Shown one piece after another: positions 40,413 through 49,397 of a stretch of 64,000 nt of DNA (positions are counted from its first letter, which is position 1; each line of letters begins with the position of its first letter). The position numbers and the translations under genes are program-made. The DNA comes from JAOUEA01 sp040882605 (GTDB lineage Bacteria > Actinomycetota > UBA4738 > HRBIN12), in NCBI GenBank assembly GCA_040882605.1, contig JBBEAY010000034.1, forward strand, positions 58,267 to 122,266, in the 5' to 3' direction. The notes under the pieces are model-generated. The model saw only the letters and a list, made by a program, of their open reading frames with translations, did no database searches and had not been told where the DNA came from.

Positions 40413-41502
40413 CCTTGCTCCGCTCAGCGCCGTGGCGTTCGATCGCTAGGTCGATCAGCCGCTCGATCAGGTCGCCGAATGCGACCCCGCTCGCTTCCCA
40501 GAGCTTGGGGTACATGCTGATCGAGGTGAACCCCGGGATCGTGTTGATCTCGTTGACGAACAGCTCGTCGCCGCGCAGGAAGAAGTCGACGCGTGCCATG
40601 CCCCAGCATTCGATCGCCCGGAACGCAGCCACCGCCATGCGTTGCAGACGCGCCTGCATCTCGGCATCGATCGCTGCGGGGATCTCCAGACGCGCACCGT
40701 GCTCGTCGAGGTACTTCGACTCATAGTCGTAGAACTCGTGGCCGGTCGGCACGACCTCGCCGCAGATCGACGCCACGGGGTCGTCGTTGCCGAGCACCGC
40801 GCACTCGATCTCCCGCACTCCCTCGAAGCCGTGTTCGATCACAACCTTGCGGGCGAACCGCAGCGCCTCGGCCACGGAAGCATCGAGCTCCCCAGCGTCA
40901 TGCGCCTTGGTGATGCCGATCGACGAGCCAAGGGTCGCCGGCTTCACGAAGACCGGGTACCCGAGTGCGGCGACGCGCGCCGCGACACCCTCAGGGTCCT
41001 CGAGCCAGTCGGGCTCTCGCACGGCTTCCCAGGGGCCGACGGGCAGGCCCTCAGCGGCGAACAACACCTTCTGGATCGCCTTGTCCATGCCGATCGCCGA
41101 GCCGAGCACGCCTGCGCCGACGTAGGGCACGTCGGCGAGCTCGAACATGCCCTGCACGGCGCCGTCCTCGCCCATCGGCCCGTGCAGCACGGGCAGCACG
41201 ACATCGATCGGAGCGCGGTGACCGTCGGGCGCCACGAGCGTGTGCGAGGCGCCGCCTTCGAGCGAGACGCTCGAGCCGCCGCCTGCGTCGGGTGTGACCT
41301 CAGGCATGCGTCCGGTCTCCGACCGCAGTGCTGGTGGCCCGGGCATCATGTGCCATTCGCCGCCCCTCGTGATGCCGACGGGCACGACCTCGAACCGATC
41401 GGGGTCCAGCGCGTCCATCACCGATCGGGCCGAGATGCAGCTGATCTCGTGTTCGGCTGACCGGCCCCCGAACACCACAGCCACCCTACGACGACCGCTC
41501 AC
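40387..41502 (-). CDS. ddl: D-alanine--D-alanine ligase
   Basis: ATP-grasp ligase for the peptidoglycan dipeptide. The 371-residue product has VAVVFGGRSAEHEISCISARS, VLHGPMGEDGAVQG, FVKPATLGSSIGITKAH and RVDFFLRGDELFVNEINTIPGFTSISMYPKL. The GTG at 41502 lies 10 nt after the metB stop; a longer frame into metB is rejected. The final ~12 residues overlap the convergent RAM gene. Confidence 0.96.
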   Translation of the reverse strand: MSGRRRVAVVFGGRSAEHEISCISARSVMDALDPDRFEVVPVGITRGGEWHMMPGPPALRSETGRMPEVTPDAGGGSSVSLEGGASHTLVAPDGHRAPIDVVLPVLHGPMGEDGAVQGMFELADVPYVGAGVLGSAIGMDKAIQKVLFAAEGLPVGPWEAVREPDWLEDPEGVAARVAALGYPVFVKPATLGSSIGITKAHDAGELDASVAEALRFARKVVIEHGFEGVREIECAVLGNDDPVASICGEVVPTGHEFYDYESKYLDEHGARLEIPAAIDAEMQARLQRMAVAAFRAIECWGMARVDFFLRGDELFVNEINTIPGFTSISMYPKLWEASGVAFGDLIERLIDLAIERHGAERSKATDVRPGR

Positions 41503-41512
41503 CGGGGTTCGC

Positions 41513-42691
41513 TCACACCTTCTCCAGGGCACGCTCGACATCGTCGACGATGTCCTCGATGTCCTCGATGCCGAGGCTGACGCGCACCAGTCCGTCGGCG
41601 ATACCGACGGCCCTGCGCGCCGCCGGATCCATCTGACGGTGCGTCGTGGACGCGGGGTGGCCAACGAGCGTGTGCGTGCCGCCGAGGCTTGTCGCGATCC
41701 ACACGAGCTCGAGCGCATCGCAGAACCGCCGCGCCCCCTCGACTCCGCCGGCGACCTCGATCGCCATCATGCCCCCGTACCCTCGGGCGAGCAGTCGCGC
41801 CGCCACCTCGTGCTGGGGATGCGAGGCCAGCCCCGGGTAGCGCACGCGCTCGACCTTGTGGTGACCCTCGAGGGCCGAGGCGAGCGCCATGGCGTTCGCG
41901 CAGTGGCGGTCCATGCGAAGCGCCAGCGTCATCAGTCCGCGCAGGCAGAGCCAGGCCTCGAACGGGGCCATCGTGCCGCCGGTCTCGATCGCAACGTCGC
42001 GAAGTCGCGCCCGGCCCTCGTCGCTCGTGCACACCACGCCGGCGATGAGGTCGTGATGACCACCGATGTACTTCGTGGCCGAGTGGCACACGTACTCGAA
42101 CCCGTAGGCGGCGGGGCGGCACAGGTACGGCGAGGCGAACGTGTTGTCGACCGCGGCGGGCACACCAGCGTCTCGGCAAGCGGCGCCGAGCGCCACCAGG
42201 TCCGCGACGGTCACGTTCGGGTTCGCGATCGTCTCCACGTAGAAGAGCACCGCGCCCGGCAACGCCACCCTCACCGCGTCGAGGTCGTGCGGGTCGACGA
42301 GCGTGACCTCGACGCCGCTGCGAGGAAGTGTCTTGGTCGCGAGCCCGTAGGTGCCTCCGTACAGCTCGGCGCTCATCACGACGCGATCGCCCGCTCGCGC
42401 GTTTGCGGCGAGCACGGCGTGGATCGCTGCCATGCCTGAGGAGAAGCCGAACGCTGCCTCGGTGCCCTCGAGCGAGGCCATCTGCTGCTCGAACGCGGCG
42501 ACGGTCGGGTTCCCGTAGCCGCGGGTGTAGGTGTAGCCCGCCGACCGGAACGAGATCGTGTCGGCATAGGTCTCTGAATCGGGGAAGCGGAACGTCGAGG
42601 TCTGGTAGAGCGGCACGCTCGGGGTCTCTTGGTCAACCGGTGGGGTCGCGCCGTGCACCGCCCGCGTGGAGAACCCGCGCTCCTCGGTCAT
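41513..42691 (-). CDS. metB: Cystathionine gamma-synthase/lyase family PLP enzyme
   Basis: Trans-sulfuration family (Cys/Met metabolism) enzyme, 392 residues. Blocks: YTRGYGNPTVAAFEQQMASLEG, FSSGMAAIHAVL, VDNTFASPYLCRP and HSATKYIGGHHDLIAGVV with the PLP-binding Lys of SATK. Synthase and gamma-lyase cannot be separated from sequence alone; metB is the best guess. The ATG has TAGGCT 7 nt upstream that overlaps the plsC stop region, so metB-ddl has its own leaderless promoter. Confidence 0.88.
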   Translation of the reverse strand: MTEERGFSTRAVHGATPPVDQETPSVPLYQTSTFRFPDSETYADTISFRSAGYTYTRGYGNPTVAAFEQQMASLEGTEAAFGFSSGMAAIHAVLAANARAGDRVVMSAELYGGTYGLATKTLPRSGVEVTLVDPHDLDAVRVALPGAVLFYVETIANPNVTVADLVALGAACRDAGVPAAVDNTFASPYLCRPAAYGFEYVCHSATKYIGGHHDLIAGVVCTSDEGRARLRDVAIETGGTMAPFEAWLCLRGLMTLALRMDRHCANAMALASALEGHHKVERVRYPGLASHPQHEVAARLLARGYGGMMAIEVAGGVEGARRFCDALELVWIATSLGGTHTLVGHPASTTHRQMDPAARRAVGIADGLVRVSLGIEDIEDIVDDVERALEKV

Positions 42692-42698
42692 GGGTTGG

Positions 42699-42704
42699 AG
42701 CCTA
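42699..42704 (-). promoter_or_regulatory. -10-like element of metB
   Basis: TAGGCT on the minus strand, 7 nt before the metB ATG; it overlaps the 3' end of plsC. Confidence 0.5.
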
Positions 42705-43334
42705 CCCGTCGTCGGACCAGCGCCTCGGGTACCCGGCGCGGAGTCGTTCGATCATCGAGGTGAGCACCGCCATCAGGTCGGCCGCCATGGCCCGCAGGGC
42801 CTCGACGTCCCCGGCCTCATCACCCCGAGGCGACAGGTCGATAGCCGGTCCGGCGAGCAGCCACACCGGGCGGCCGAGCTTCAGGCTTCCCTTGCCCGAC
42901 TTCTGCCACACCGTCTGCGACCCCCAGCTCACGAGCGGCGTGATCGGCACGCCGGTGGCGAGCGAGAGCCGGATCACACCAGTCTTGCCCCGCATGGGCA
43001 GGTGATCGGGGCGGGTGGTCACGGTGCCCTCGGGGTAGATCACCACGACCTCGCCCTCGGCGATCGAGCGCTCGGCGGCCTGCAGGGCCGCGGTCGCATC
43101 GCCCGAACCCCGCACCACCGGGATCTGCTTCGCGCCCTTGAAGGCCATGCGGACCACCGGGATGTGGAAGAGCTCGTCCTTCGCGAGGAAGCGGGGCCGG
43201 CGGCCAGCCTTCATGACCGCCGAGGCGTTGGTGAGCGGGTCGAGGTAGGAGATGTGGTTACAGGCGACGATCGCAGGACCGGCGCCAGGGATGTGCTCGA
43301 GGCCCTCGTAGCGGAGCCGGAACCACGCCCGCAC
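42702..43334 (-). CDS. plsC: 1-acyl-sn-glycerol-3-phosphate acyltransferase
   Basis: Adds the second acyl chain in phospholipid synthesis. The motif I is NHISYLDPL (H-x4-D), motif II around FLAKDELF, motif III VVIYPEGTVT and motif IV PITPLVSWG. GTG at 43334 is the only ordinary start, but the frame is open back to just after the bioY stop and the upstream residues (LAEPWYHVATAV) look like the usual N-terminus of this family. A CTG at 43382 may be the true start. Confidence 0.93.
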   Translation of the reverse strand: MRAWFRLRYEGLEHIPGAGPAIVACNHISYLDPLTNASAVMKAGRRPRFLAKDELFHIPVVRMAFKGAKQIPVVRGSGDATAALQAAERSIAEGEVVVIYPEGTVTTRPDHLPMRGKTGVIRLSLATGVPITPLVSWGSQTVWQKSGKGSLKLGRPVWLLAGPAIDLSPRGDEAGDVEALRAMAADLMAVLTSMIERLRAGYPRRWSDDG

Positions 43335-43385
43335 GGGCGGGATCGAGACTGCCGTCGCGACGTGATACCAGGGTTCGGCCAGGGT

Positions 43386-44006
43386 TCAGTCCTCTACGCC
43401 GGGCCGCAGACGCCGCAGCGCCGACCAGGCGACCGGCAATAGCCCCGCCGCCGCGAGCAGCTTCAGCGTGTCGCCGATCACGAACGGATACAGGCCGAGC
43501 TCCAGTCCCTGCTGCAGTGGCACGTCGACCGCGGCCATCAGCCACGGCACACCGGCGGCGTAGATCAGGATCGATCCCAGCAACATCGCCGAGATCGACG
43601 ATCGCAGCGAACGATCCCACCCGCGCGATGCGAGCCAGCCCGTGAGCGCCCCGGCGGCAACGAACCCCCAGAGGTACCCCCCGGTCGCAGACGCCAGTTG
43701 CAGCACCTCATATCCACTGCGGTGGGAACCGTCGGGCTCCGGCGCGAGCACGGGGAGCCCGACGACGGCCCACGCGAGGTAGAGGCCGAGAGTGGCGGCG
43801 CCGAGGCCGGGGCCGTACGCGGCGCCGACGAGCAGCACACCGAGCGTCTGCCCGGTGATCGGCACCGGTGTGAACGGCAGGGTGAATGAGATCTGCGCGA
43901 GCCCTGCGACGAGCAGGCTGCCGGCGACGGCACAGGCCACCGAGAACGTCGTGCGGGCAACGGCTGTTGAACGCGCAGGCGCGAGCCGCATGGCGATGGT
44001 CGACAC
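43386..44006 (-). CDS. bioY: Biotin transporter substrate-binding subunit BioY
   Basis: S component of an ECF biotin transporter, about 206 residues and six membrane segments. Family blocks: LPFTPVPITGQTLGVLLVGAAYGPGLG, LYLAWAVVGLPVLA, and ATGGYLWGFVAAGALTGWLA. The energising EcfT/EcfA subunits are not nearby, so it must use shared ones encoded elsewhere or act alone. GTG at 44006 or ATG at 43991 are possible starts. Divergent from cofC. Confidence 0.94.
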   Translation of the reverse strand: MSTIAMRLAPARSTAVARTTFSVACAVAGSLLVAGLAQISFTLPFTPVPITGQTLGVLLVGAAYGPGLGAATLGLYLAWAVVGLPVLAPEPDGSHRSGYEVLQLASATGGYLWGFVAAGALTGWLASRGWDRSLRSSISAMLLGSILIYAAGVPWLMAAVDVPLQQGLELGLYPFVIGDTLKLLAAAGLLPVAWSALRRLRPGVED

Positions 44007-44145
44007 GTGTATGGATCCCCCCAGTCGTGGACAAGCCCGGCGACGCTGCTCAGCTTCGAAAGCGGCGCCGGGTTCGAGCAGGCGAGAGCCTATCGCGATG
44101 AGCCGGCCGAGCCCGGAACGCCCACCGGCGACCGCGGCGCCGCGT

Positions 44146-44151
44146 TAGGCT
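44146..44151 (+). promoter_or_regulatory. -10-like element of cofC
   Basis: TAGGCT, 8 nt before the GTG at 44160; leaderless class. Confidence 0.5.
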
Positions 44152-44159
44152 TCCCGGCC

Positions 44160-44804
44160 GTGCGTGTGATCGCCCTTCCCGTGAAGTCGCTGGCCGAGGC
44201 AAAGGGGCGCCTCGACCCGGTGCTGTCGACGCTGGAGCGCGGCGCCCTCACGCTTGCGATGCTCGAGGACGTGCTCGATGTGACACTCGCCGTCAGTGGC
44301 TGGGAGACCTGGGTGGTCTCACCCGACGAGGCCGTGCTCGAGATCGCGATGTCGCGCGGCGCCCATGCCATCGAGGAGGAACGCCCCCCGCTCGCCAACG
44401 CGATCCGTCAGGTCGAAGCCGAAGCCGAGGGGCGCCTCGTCGACACCCTGGCCGTGCTGCTCCCCGACACGCCGCTCGTCACCCACCAAGCCCTGACCCG
44501 CGCCCTGAGAACGCTCGGGGCGGTCGTGGTCGCGCCCTCGGTCGACGAGGGTGGCACGAACCTGCTGGTGCGCAGGCCCCCCGCTTGTATCGGCGCCCGG
44601 TTCGGCCACGATTCCTACCGCAAGCACCTGCAGGCGGCAACCGAGGCCGGCGCACCGGCCGCGGTGGTCGAGGCCACGGAGCTCGCGTTCGACCTCGACC
44701 TCCCGAGCGATATCCTCACCGTGTTGGAGTCGCGGCGCGAGGGGCGAACGCTGCAGGTCTGCCGCGAGTTGCACCTCGGGGCGCGGCTCGCGACCCGGAC
44801 CTAG
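44160..44804 (+). CDS. cofC: 2-phospho-L-lactate/PEP guanylyltransferase (coenzyme F420 synthesis)
   Basis: CofC/FbiD makes the GDP-linked lactyl or enolpyruvyl precursor of F420. The 214-residue product begins VRVIALPVKSLAEAKGRL, the family start, then AMLEDVLDVTLAV, LLPDTPLVTHQAL, and VDEGGTNLLVRRPP and FGHDSYRKHLQAA. GTG at 44160 is set by the -10-like element. Indicates F420-dependent redox chemistry in the host. The next gene follows after 47 nt. Confidence 0.93.
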   Translation: MRVIALPVKSLAEAKGRLDPVLSTLERGALTLAMLEDVLDVTLAVSGWETWVVSPDEAVLEIAMSRGAHAIEEERPPLANAIRQVEAEAEGRLVDTLAVLLPDTPLVTHQALTRALRTLGAVVVAPSVDEGGTNLLVRRPPACIGARFGHDSYRKHLQAATEAGAPAAVVEATELAFDLDLPSDILTVLESRREGRTLQVCRELHLGARLATRT

Positions 44805-44851
44805 ACGACGACCCGGACCTTGAACAAAGACTTAGAGGAGCCGAACGAGCG

Positions 44852-45061
44852 ATGACGCAAGGCACGATCAAGGACTTCGATCTGGCGGCCGTGACCGGCT
44901 CGCTGCTGATGGACGACCACACGGAGGTGGCGATCGACGCCACCTCGCTCGAGCTCTCGGGCATCCTCACGCTGCGGCTGGGTCAGCGTGTGATCTTCGA
45001 GCTCGGCGATGAAGACGGTACGCCGGTCGCGCGGAGGCTGCGCCTCGTGACGTTCGAGTAG
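44852..45061 (+). CDS. Cold-shock-domain-like small protein without RNP motifs
   Basis: 69 residues shaped like a cold shock domain (MTQGTIKDFDLAAVTGSLLM, DDHTEVAIDATSLELSG, LRLGQRVIFEL). Compared with CspA, the aromatic RNA-binding motifs are lost: KGFGFI becomes VTGSLLM and VFVH becomes EVAID. It probably keeps the OB fold but may not bind RNA in the usual way. Co-directional with and 47 nt after cofC. Annotation as CSD relies on pattern similarity only. Confidence 0.75.
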   Translation: MTQGTIKDFDLAAVTGSLLMDDHTEVAIDATSLELSGILTLRLGQRVIFELGDEDGTPVARRLRLVTFE

Positions 45062-45101
45062 GAACCCGCGCGCTCCGCGACCGCGGCGCGGCTCGATGCA
45101 G

Positions 45102-45392
45102 CTAGTCGCCTGACGTCGTCACTACCTTCACGCGGAACTCCTTGCCGGGTGTGAACGCCGGCAGGTCGCGGGCAGGCACCACGATCGGGGTCCGGGGTCT
45201 GCGCGGGTTCCGCGCGATGCGCTGGTTGCGATGCTTGCGCTCGAAGGTTCCGAAGTCGGCGAGGGTCACTCGCTCGCCTCGCACGACCGAGTCGCGGATC
45301 GAATCGATGGCCGCGTCGATCGCCCTGCCGGCATCGGCCTTCGACAGGCCGGTGCGCCTGGAAACCTCCGCGACCAAGCCCCCCTTGTTCAT
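45102..45392 (-). CDS. hup: HU family DNA-binding protein
   Basis: Nucleoid protein of 96 residues: MNKGGLVAEVSRRTGLSKADAGRAID, VTLADFGTFERKHRNQRIARNPR, PAFTPGKEFRVKV. No long Lys/Ala C-terminal extension as in mycobacterial HupB. ATG at 45392 with GGAGGGG upstream. Convergent with the cold-shock-like gene. Confidence 0.95.
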   Translation of the reverse strand: MNKGGLVAEVSRRTGLSKADAGRAIDAAIDSIRDSVVRGERVTLADFGTFERKHRNQRIARNPRRPRTPIVVPARDLPAFTPGKEFRVKVVTTSGD

Positions 45393-45579
45393 GGCTGCTC
45401 CCCTCCGGTCGACTTGGGCCGAGCACGGTTGACGAACACTCACCGTATCCCCCGGCCGCCGTCGGGTCAAACGCCGGCGTGATGGACTCGGGTTGCGGCG
45501 CAAACCGCGTCGAGGTGGCACGGGGTGGCGCCGCCGATGCGTCCGGCGGCGCGTCCTGGCCGCACGGGGTCACCGTTGT

Positions 45580-45585
45580 TAGCAT
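45580..45585 (+). promoter_or_regulatory. -10-like element of tRNA-Gln
   Basis: TAGCAT, 13 nt before the mature tRNA 5' end. Confidence 0.4.
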
Positions 45586-45598
45586 GCCGTGGCTACGT

Positions 45599-45669
45599 TG
45601 GGGCGTGGTGTAACGGCAGCACGACAGGTTCTGGCCCTGTTAGTCGAGGTTCGAATCCTTGCGCCCCAG
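45599..45669 (+). tRNA. tRNA-Gln (anticodon CTG)
   Basis: Acceptor arms TGGGGCG/CGCCCCA pair perfectly, discriminator G at 45669. The anticodon stem ACAGG/CCTGT encloses the loop TTCTGGC with anticodon CTG, and the T arm GAGG TTCGAAT CCTT has the conserved loop. CCA is not encoded. Confidence 0.95.
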
Positions 45670-45712
45670 CTCCCGGTCGAGCCGTTTCGCCCGATCGAGC
45701 CTTTTCGCCCGC

Positions 45713-47341
45713 TCAGCCGATGCCAGGATAGGGGTCGAGCACCAGCGTCGGCAGCGGCTCCTGCGAGAAGTCGAAGCTCCGCGCCAGATCGCCGAGCGCT
45801 TGCACCTCTTCGCGCACGGTCGGACGCGCGTCGGGCCAGCCGTCGGTGCGTGGGTCGAGGCGCTGCCCACCCAGGAAGCGATCCTCGATCAGCTTCAGGA
45901 ACGCGTCGTAGCTGAGGGTCTGCGAGTCGATGTACCCCGGACGCGCCCACGGGCTGATCACGAACGACGGCACCCGAAGACCCCATCCGTTCTCGTCGAC
46001 GACGGGCGGCTCGACGTGGTCGTAGAAGCCACCCCAGTCGTCCCAGGTCACGAAGATCGCGGTGCGGCGCCACTGTTCCTCGGGCCCCTGCATCACGGCG
46101 TTCACGATCTCGGTCACCCACGCCTGGCCATCGGCGATCGAGTCGGGCGGATGCTCGGCGCGCCCCTCGGTCGGCATCACCCAGGAGACGCCCGGAAGCG
46201 TGCCCTCACGCGCGGCCTCGAGGAAGTCCGTGTTCGGCAACACGTTGTCGAGTTGCCCGGTCACGTCGATCGTGCGGAAGCCGGGCAGCGGATTCTGCAC
46301 CGCGCGCGTCTCGGTGGCCTCGAAGTCTTGGCACGGCGCCACGACGCAGCTTCCCGGACCGACGAAGTAGCCCCACGACACGCCGGCCTTGTAGAGCAGC
46401 CAGGTGATGTCGGCCCAGACGTATGGAAGCGGCTCGCCCGCGTCGGGCGTCCAGTTCTTGGTGGCGAGCCCGGGCCGCTTGCCAGGGTTCCTCTGATCCG
46501 AGACGCACGCCATGGGGTCGTCGGGCGCCGGGCAGCGCGCCGACCAACCCGACACCAGGAACAGGTGGGCCGGAAGCGTCCACGAGTCGGTGGGCGCGAA
46601 CATGCGATCGTGCAGCGTGTACGTCTCGGCGTAGGCCCAGTAGTTCGGGATCTCGCGGGCCGTGTGGTAGCCCATGAGATCGGGCGTTCTAGCGCCGTCG
46701 GGCCCCGAGGTCGTCCGCGGACACGGCGGGGCCGTCGGATCCTTCTCGCATCCGTTGCCCTTGATGCGGAACGCCCGCACGAAGCCATTCATGCGTCCTG
46801 AAGCGATCGAGATCCCCGCTGCGAGCTCCCCATGCGGCCCGCCGGCATCGAACAGGTTTCGATCGTGGAAGGGGCGGTGACACACGTCGGGTCTCGCCGG
46901 GTCGGGCAAGCACGCTCGAGGGGCGCCGCTCTCGTCGATCGCGATGCCGTCGGCGCCTGGGAAGGTGCCGAAGTAGTGATCGAACGACCGATTCTCCTGC
47001 ACCACGAAGACCAGATGATCGAGGTTCATGATGCCCGCTGCCGGATCGAATCGTCGGAACGGGTCGGCCACGGGTTGGAGCGGCGGAGGGTCTCGCAGCG
47101 GGCGAGCGTCGACGCCGATCGGGGCTCGGTCGGGCGCCACGGGGAACCGGTCCGGCACCAGGAACGGCAAGGGGATCTCGCCCGCGGGCTCGCGGGCACG
47201 GCCAGGGTCCAACTCAGACGCCAACGGAGCGGTCGGTCCGGTGGTCGGGTCCGCGGACGACCCGACGCACGCCGCTGCCACGAGCGCGGCCACGATGAGA
47301 GGCGAGGCGAGGCGCGCACGGGCCACGATGGTTCCGGTCAT
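45713..47341 (-). CDS. Phosphoesterase-family (phospholipase C-like) lipoprotein 1
   Basis: 542 residues with a lipobox (LVAALVAAAC) at the N-terminus, so lipid-anchored outside the membrane. The phosphoesterase family domain shows IMNLDHLVFVVQENRSFDHY, with the Asn/Ser-type metal and nucleophile region, FGTFPGADGI, HTAREIPNYWAYAETYTLHDRMF, and TWDDWGGFYDHV near the C-terminus. Family members include bacterial phospholipases C and acid phosphatases; substrate unknown. ATG at 47341 set by TACGAT 6 nt upstream. Closely related to the lipoprotein at 49379-51013. Confidence 0.9.
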   Translation of the reverse strand: MTGTIVARARLASPLIVAALVAAACVGSSADPTTGPTAPLASELDPGRAREPAGEIPLPFLVPDRFPVAPDRAPIGVDARPLRDPPPLQPVADPFRRFDPAAGIMNLDHLVFVVQENRSFDHYFGTFPGADGIAIDESGAPRACLPDPARPDVCHRPFHDRNLFDAGGPHGELAAGISIASGRMNGFVRAFRIKGNGCEKDPTAPPCPRTTSGPDGARTPDLMGYHTAREIPNYWAYAETYTLHDRMFAPTDSWTLPAHLFLVSGWSARCPAPDDPMACVSDQRNPGKRPGLATKNWTPDAGEPLPYVWADITWLLYKAGVSWGYFVGPGSCVVAPCQDFEATETRAVQNPLPGFRTIDVTGQLDNVLPNTDFLEAAREGTLPGVSWVMPTEGRAEHPPDSIADGQAWVTEIVNAVMQGPEEQWRRTAIFVTWDDWGGFYDHVEPPVVDENGWGLRVPSFVISPWARPGYIDSQTLSYDAFLKLIEDRFLGGQRLDPRTDGWPDARPTVREEVQALGDLARSFDFSQEPLPTLVLDPYPGIG

Positions 47342-47347
47342 CGGGCG

Positions 47348-47353
47348 ATCGTA
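47348..47353 (-). promoter_or_regulatory. -10-like element of PLC-like lipoprotein 1
   Basis: TACGAT on the minus strand, 6 nt before the ATG at 47341; leaderless class. Confidence 0.5.
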
Positions 47354-47405
47354 GCCCGGGCTCGGTCGCTCGCCGGTCAGCCGGAGCCGATCCGTTTTCC
47401 CTTCG

Positions 47406-49397
47406 TTACGGGTCCGCCGGTCGGTCAAGAACCGGATCGCTTCGCCTGCGCCTGCCTGCCAGGACCAGGACCAGGAGCCAGCCCGCGCAGGCCGTCACGA
47501 GCACGATCGAGGCCGAACCGGCACGGTCGAACGCCACCCCGAGCCTGTCGGCCATGGTGGCGATCAGCGTGAGGATCGCGGCGCCGAGCGCCGGCGCCAC
47601 GCCCAGTCGGGCGAGCCAGGTCGCGGGCACGAGCGCCCACGACCATCCGGCGCCCGCCACGAGGGCGAGCCCGAGCCCCGCCACGGCGATCCACGTCAAC
47701 GACCAGGGAGTCACGTCGGGGATCGCTTCGGGAGCGGCCAGGGGAATGGCCGGGCCGGCGATGGCGCCGTCGGGCACACCTGCTATGGCGGGCGTAATAG
47801 CCACCCTTACCCCGGGAGCCACCTCGAGCGCGCCGGACGGCGCTTCGAGGCGAGGATTGAACACGTCGAGGTACACGATCACGGGGTCGAGGTCGGTGAC
47901 CCCGAGTGCCCCCCGAAGCGTGCTCCGAGACGAACCCTCGAGTGCGGGCGCGATCGTGGTGGGCCGGCCCACCTGTAGATCCTCGAGCGTTCCCACGAAG
48001 ACCCTGGTGCGCGTGATGAGCCGCGGGGGCACGCCCGCATACACCTGCCGGAGCGTGGGTATCAGCTGGGGCGTCGAGACGAGGAAAACGACAGGCCGAT
48101 CGGTGCCCGAAGCGTCGAGGTACGCCGACGCGTTGCGCATGGCGAGCACCTTCTCCTCGGTCATGAGCGGCGCCTCTTCGTCCCACAGCGAGCCCGCAGA
48201 TATCGCGGTCCAGCCGAGCGCTCCCACGATCGCGATCGCCCCGAGGGCAGCTCCGAACCCCCCGAGGCGACGCCGGAGGAACCGGGCCACGCCAACCACG
48301 AGCGCCATGGCGAGCATCGGGATGCCGAGCGCGTACGCGGCCACGCGATAGATCGGCGCCGGTAGATCCAGCCAGTGATAGGCCACGGCCGCAACCAGCA
48401 CCGACGCCGCCCACAGGACCATCGTGACCACCGCCCATCTCCTCAGCGACGACCTCGGCCACCACGCGGTGATGACACCGGCAAGCGCCGCCGCCGCGGT
48501 GACGGGCAACCGCAGGGGGGTGAGCCTGCTCGAGGACTTCGCCGCCAGCTTGCCTGGGTCGATCCGGATGCTCGCATCGAGTCCTCGAAGCGGGGACTCC
48601 GGCGCCAACAACATCGACGCGGCGCCTGCGGCCACGCCGCCGGCGACCACGAGCCCCACCCGCGCCGACGGCGTGCTCGACAAGGATGCGCCTGCCTTCC
48701 AGCGGCGAAGGGAGCCGGGGAGCAGCACGAGCGAGAGGGCGAGGAACACCGGCATGAACAGCACGGCGAACCGCCAGTGCGCGAGCACGGCAGCCGCGAA
48801 CAGCACGATCGAGCCCGCGATCGCAGGGCGACCGGCCGCCGACAGCAGTGCCGTCAGGGCGAACGCCACCAACATGCTCATCACGAAGGCGTTGTCGTGA
48901 CTGCCCACCGCGATGCGCGCCATGTGCGTCGAAGCGCCGACCCCGATCGCGTACACGGCGAAGGACCACGGGGGCTCTTCGAGAGCGCCGACAGCGAACC
49001 CGCCCGCCGCCAGCGCCACGAGCACCGAGGCGACGGCCGGCAGGGAGAACATCAGCGTGTACGAGTCGATGCCGAATAGCCCGTCGAGCAGCGAGGCGAA
49101 CACGAGCACGCCCGTGCGGTCGCCGTGCACCAGGAGGTCGGGCGGCGCCCAGCCCGCCAGCGAGCCGAGGCCCGACTCTGCGACCAGCTTCGCTCGCCAG
49201 ATCACCTGGGGGGTGTCGAATCCGATCGGCGTATGGAACCGCCCGGTTGCATACGCCCACAGGTAGACAGCCCCGACCACCACGACAGCTCCGACGACGC
49301 CCGCGACCGCGACGGCCGAGCTGCGGGCCAAAGCGCCTCGCGCGGCCGGCGCCCCCCCGAACCGGGCGAGCGCGCCGTTCAGTCGCGGAAGGGCCAC
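47406..49397 (-). CDS. Polytopic membrane protein, possibly GT-C-like
   Basis: About 663 residues with a dozen or so hydrophobic segments in the first ~430 and a further cluster at the C-terminus, separated by an extracytoplasmic stretch. An early outside loop reads GFDTPQVIWRAKLVAESG, reminiscent of the first loop of GT-C glycosyltransferases with its acidic residue, but I do not recognise the family. The start is probably the GTG at 49397, which overlaps the end of the preceding lipoprotein gene by 19 bp and so couples the two. It lies between two paralogous PLC-like lipoproteins. Confidence 0.75.
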   Translation of the reverse strand: MALPRLNGALARFGGAPAARGALARSSAVAVAGVVGAVVVVGAVYLWAYATGRFHTPIGFDTPQVIWRAKLVAESGLGSLAGWAPPDLLVHGDRTGVLVFASLLDGLFGIDSYTLMFSLPAVASVLVALAAGGFAVGALEEPPWSFAVYAIGVGASTHMARIAVGSHDNAFVMSMLVAFALTALLSAAGRPAIAGSIVLFAAAVLAHWRFAVLFMPVFLALSLVLLPGSLRRWKAGASLSSTPSARVGLVVAGGVAAGAASMLLAPESPLRGLDASIRIDPGKLAAKSSSRLTPLRLPVTAAAALAGVITAWWPRSSLRRWAVVTMVLWAASVLVAAVAYHWLDLPAPIYRVAAYALGIPMLAMALVVGVARFLRRRLGGFGAALGAIAIVGALGWTAISAGSLWDEEAPLMTEEKVLAMRNASAYLDASGTDRPVVFLVSTPQLIPTLRQVYAGVPPRLITRTRVFVGTLEDLQVGRPTTIAPALEGSSRSTLRGALGVTDLDPVIVYLDVFNPRLEAPSGALEVAPGVRVAITPAIAGVPDGAIAGPAIPLAAPEAIPDVTPWSLTWIAVAGLGLALVAGAGWSWALVPATWLARLGVAPALGAAILTLIATMADRLGVAFDRAGSASIVLVTACAGWLLVLVLAGRRRRSDPVLDRPADP

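Noticed and set aside
44007..44159. N-terminal extension of cofC and a biotin-type regulatory box near bioY
   Set aside because: The extension has no homology and crosses the TAGGCT promoter; no dyad of biotin-operator type was found.
45670..45712. Two ~20-bp imperfect repeats after tRNA-Gln
   Set aside because: Short and imperfect, no stem with a U-tract; not enough for a terminator or att site.
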